Below are positions 5,132 to 7,221 of a stretch of DNA of 7,221 nucleotides, in pieces. Origin of the DNA: Sphingomonadales bacterium (lineage in GTDB: Bacteria > Pseudomonadota > Alphaproteobacteria > Sphingomonadales > Sphingomonadaceae); contig JAAFIT010000120.1 in the NCBI GenBank assembly GCA_013298745.1, forward strand, positions 1 to 7,221. The letters run 5' to 3'. Made by a program: the position numbers and the translations under genes. The notes beneath the pieces were generated by a model. The model had not been told where the DNA came from. It made no database searches and saw only the letters and a list, made by a program, of their open reading frames with translations. Positions within the stretch are counted from its first letter, which is position 1, and every line of letters begins with the position of its first letter.

Positions 5132-6226
5132 TCGGCCGCCGCGCGCTGCTCAAGGGTCTTGGCGGTACGGTTGTTCTGGGAACCAGCGCCGGCCTGATCC
5201 GCGCGGTTGATCAAGGGCTGGTGTTGCTATTCGATCGGCCCGGTAACGCAGCCTGGGTCGATTGGCGCGAGGAACGTTATCAAGGTCGGGCTGGGTGCCG
5301 CCATCCACAACATGGCGCTGGCGGCGAGCCGCATCGGTCGCGCTGCCGTTGCCAGCGTGCTGCCCGATGCGGCCAATCCGCTGCATGTGGCGCGGATCGA
5401 GTTGGGGCCCGAGGGTGCCTTGGCACCGCCGCATCCACTCCTCTCGGCGATCGGACAGCGGCACACCCATCGCGGTACCTGGACTGGCGCCCCACTGGCG
5501 GCTGATGTGCTGGCGCGGGTGATGGCGTTTCCGTTGGCGGCAGGGCTTGCCATTTCAACATTTGCAGCCAATTCGCCGCGCGGCCTGCGCTTTGCGGGGC
5601 TGACGCGCGACGCCACGGCGGCGATCGTCGATGATGCGGAGATGTCCGCCGATGGCCATGCCTGGTTTCGCCACAGCCGCCGCGACCAGGATCGCTTCAT
5701 GGACGGGGTGGGCATCGCAACATCGGGCGTTTCACCGACATTGGCTTTTGCTGGCGCCATGTTGCCGGCGCAGTCCGCTGCCGACTCCGGACGCTATTGG
5801 CTGGCCAGCACTATCGAGACAGCCTTGCCGACGGCTTCGGCCTTTGGACTGATTACGGTTGCCGACCCCTGGGACCGGCGCGGTGCACTGCTTGCCGGCA
5901 TGGCGTGGCAGCGCTTGCATCTGCAGGCGACGGCGCTGGGGCTGGTCGCGCAACCGCTCAACCAGCTGCCCGAAATGATCGATCGCGAACGCCAGCTTGG
6001 TCGCGCGCCGAAGTTTGCGCAGGCCGCCGACAAGCTGCTAGAGGATGTGACAAAGCGGCCGACATTTGCCTTTCGGCTCGGCCGCGCGGCGCAGTCGGCA
6101 CCGGCCAGTCCGCGTCGCCCGGTCAGCATGGTGATCGGTTCGCCGGCGCGGATCGGCTATGATGTCGATCGCGCCCGAGCCGAGACGGCGGCCAGCGACG
6201 CCGCGCTGAACGCCGTTAGGCCGTAA
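5128..6226 (+). pseudogene. Acg-family FMN oxidoreductase, disrupted by frameshift and internal deletion
   Basis: Two frames together encode a Tat-exported Acg-family nitroreductase-like flavoprotein. Frame 1 begins at GTG 5128 (GTGA overlap with the desaturase stop) and gives a twin-arginine signal (G-R-R-A-L-L-K-G, residues 3-10), a hydrophobic stretch, then R-A-V-D-Q-G and W-V-D-W-R-E-E-R-Y-Q-G (43-53, to 5286). From about 5288 the family continues in frame 2: G-L-G-A-A-I-H-N-M-A-L-A-A, D-A-A-N-P-L-H-V-A-R-I, R-H-T-H-R, S-A-D-G-H-A-W-F-R, L-P-A-Q-S-A, Q-P-L-N-Q and P-T-F-A-F-R-L-G. Relatives carry about 70-80 more residues between these parts, including the conserved N-P-H-N-T-Q-P-W segment, which is absent here in every frame. 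The frame 2 part has a late TTG (5207) but lacks the signal peptide. A misassembled read pile remains an alternative to a real deletion. Confidence 0.72.
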
Positions 6227-7221
6227 GCGTTGCCTTGCGGGTGAGAAAGTCCGGAATCCCCTCGGGGCCGAAACCGACCACGCTGTCACCGTCATCATTG
6301 TTGCGGCGATCGTCGCGGCGCGGTGCATCGCGGCTGCCGCGATAGCTGCGGATCGGATCGGGTATCGGCCGGGCGGCACGCGGTTCGGGGCGTGTTTCTG
6401 CCCGCGCCACCGGCGCTGCGCGCGGGGCTTCGCTGCGCGGGGCAGGGGCGACGACGGGTGCTGCAACGGCGGTCGCGTCGTCGCGCTTGCGGCCACGCCC
6501 ACCGCGACGGCGACGCTTGGGGCCTGGAGCAACCTCCGCGCTTGCTTCGGTCACGACGACGGCAACGGGTTCGACGACAGCGACCGGTTCCGGCGGCGGT
6601 GCGTCAGTGCCGCCATAACGCGCGATCTTCTGGTGGATGAGCTTTTCGACTTCCGCCAGATTCTCGCCATCCGCTTCGGTGGCGAGCGTGTAGGCGATGC
6701 CGGTCCGGCCGGCACGACCGGTGCGGCCGATGCGGTGGACATAATCTTCGGCGTGGTGCGGCACGTCATAATTGACGACATGGCTGACGCCGGGGATGTC
6801 GAGGCCGCGCGCCGCGACGTCGGACGCGACGATGATGTTGATATCGCCCGACTTGAAACGATCAAGTTCCTTGATCCGGTCGGACTGGTCCATGTCGCCA
6901 TGGATCTGGCTCACTGCGAAGCCGCCGCGCTTGAGGCTGTCGACGAGTTCCTTGATGTCGCGCTTGCGGTTGCAGAAAATGATCGCGTTGCGCACTTCGG
7001 GGTCGCGCAACAGGCCGCGCAACACCTCGCGCTTGCCGCGCGCTGACGTCTCGACGACATATTGGGTGATCGAGGTGTTGGTCGAGGCCGGCCGCGCCAC
7101 CTCGATGAGGCGGGGCGAATCCATGAACTTGTCCGCCAGCTTCTTGATCGGCGGCGGCATGGTCGCCGAGAACAGCAATGTCTGGCGCGGGCTCGGCAGC
7201 TTGGTGCAGATTTCCTCGATA
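6216..7221 (-). CDS. RhlE-type DEAD-box RNA helicase (C-terminal part, runs off window)
   Basis: The visible 334 residues are the C-terminal part of an ATP-dependent RNA helicase of the DEAD-box family. The left-hand (N-terminal) part with the Walker and DEAD motifs lies beyond 7221. Reading in from 7220, motif III S-A-T is at visible residues 18-20. It is followed by I-I-F-C-N-R (motif IV, about 80-85), A-S-D-V-A-A-R-G-L-D (motif V, about 132-141) and H-R-I-G-R-T-G-R (motif VI, 163-170). A tail of about 130 residues follows: a basic patch K-R-R-R-R-G-G-R-G-R-K-R, an Ala/Pro/Arg-rich linker, R-G-S-R and D-R-R-N-N-D-D stretches, and a terminal V-V-G-F-G-P-E-G-I-P-D-F-L peptide. These helicases act in ribosome assembly and RNA decay, often in the cold. 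The 3' end overlaps the Acg relic by 11 bases. Confidence 0.95.
   Translation of the reverse strand, partial: IEEICTKLPSPRQTLLFSATMPPPIKKLADKFMDSPRLIEVARPASTNTSITQYVVETSARGKREVLRGLLRDPEVRNAIIFCNRKRDIKELVDSLKRGGFAVSQIHGDMDQSDRIKELDRFKSGDINIIVASDVAARGLDIPGVSHVVNYDVPHHAEDYVHRIGRTGRAGRTGIAYTLATEADGENLAEVEKLIHQKIARYGGTDAPPPEPVAVVEPVAVVVTEASAEVAPGPKRRRRGGRGRKRDDATAVAAPVVAPAPRSEAPRAAPVARAETRPEPRAARPIPDPIRSYRGSRDAPRRDDRRNNDDGDSVVGFGPEGIPDFLTRKATLTA

Noticed and set aside
5207..6226. Treating the frame 2 ORF from TTG 5207 as an intact gene
   Set aside because: Its first 27 residues are a shadow of the frame 1 Tat region and do not match the family. It lacks a signal peptide and the conserved N-terminal half, so a disrupted gene explains it better.

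Overview
The window is GC-rich, gene-dense bacterial DNA with short or no intergenic gaps, GTG starts and GGAG-type ribosome binding sites. Protein content (Tat-dependent Acg-type oxidoreductase relic, pirin, DUF2188 protein, POT-family transporter with TonB-era alphaproteobacterial style, RhlE-like helicase) fits an alphaproteobacterium, most likely of the order Sphingomonadales. That placement is an inference from gene style, not from a marker gene.

Left part (1-1879). The first 19 bases look like the start of a leftward gene resembling a glutathione S-transferase. It is divergent from a TetR/AcrR regulator (112-717). The gap between them holds a plausible sigma-70 promoter and an imperfect palindrome lying on its -10 box, the layout expected of a self-controlled TetR/target pair. 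A small DUF2188 protein (962-714) converges on the regulator, with the two stop codons sharing CTAG. A pirin gene (1022-1879) follows divergently.

Middle (1863-3455). A leftward transporter of the POT/PTR2 fold (3218-1863) overlaps the end of pirin. It keeps the family frame but seems to lack the charged residues that couple protons and bind peptides. A 237-base gap upstream holds a near-perfect 20-base palindrome.

Right part (3456-7221). A tightly packed rightward operon encodes a rhodanese-like sulfur transferase of the TIGR01244/Blh type, a small membrane-anchored protein of unknown function, a sterol desaturase/fatty acid hydroxylase family membrane enzyme, and an Acg-family Tat-exported FMN oxidoreductase. 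The last three are joined by GTGA stop-start overlaps. The Acg gene appears broken: a frame switch at about 5270-5290 coincides with loss of a conserved stretch of roughly 70-80 residues. The window closes with the C-terminal part of a leftward RhlE-type DEAD-box RNA helicase that converges on, and overlaps, the Acg relic.

All three convergent gene pairs in the window overlap at their 3' ends, so no intrinsic terminator fits between them. No tRNA, rRNA, CRISPR array, insertion sequence or phage gene was seen.
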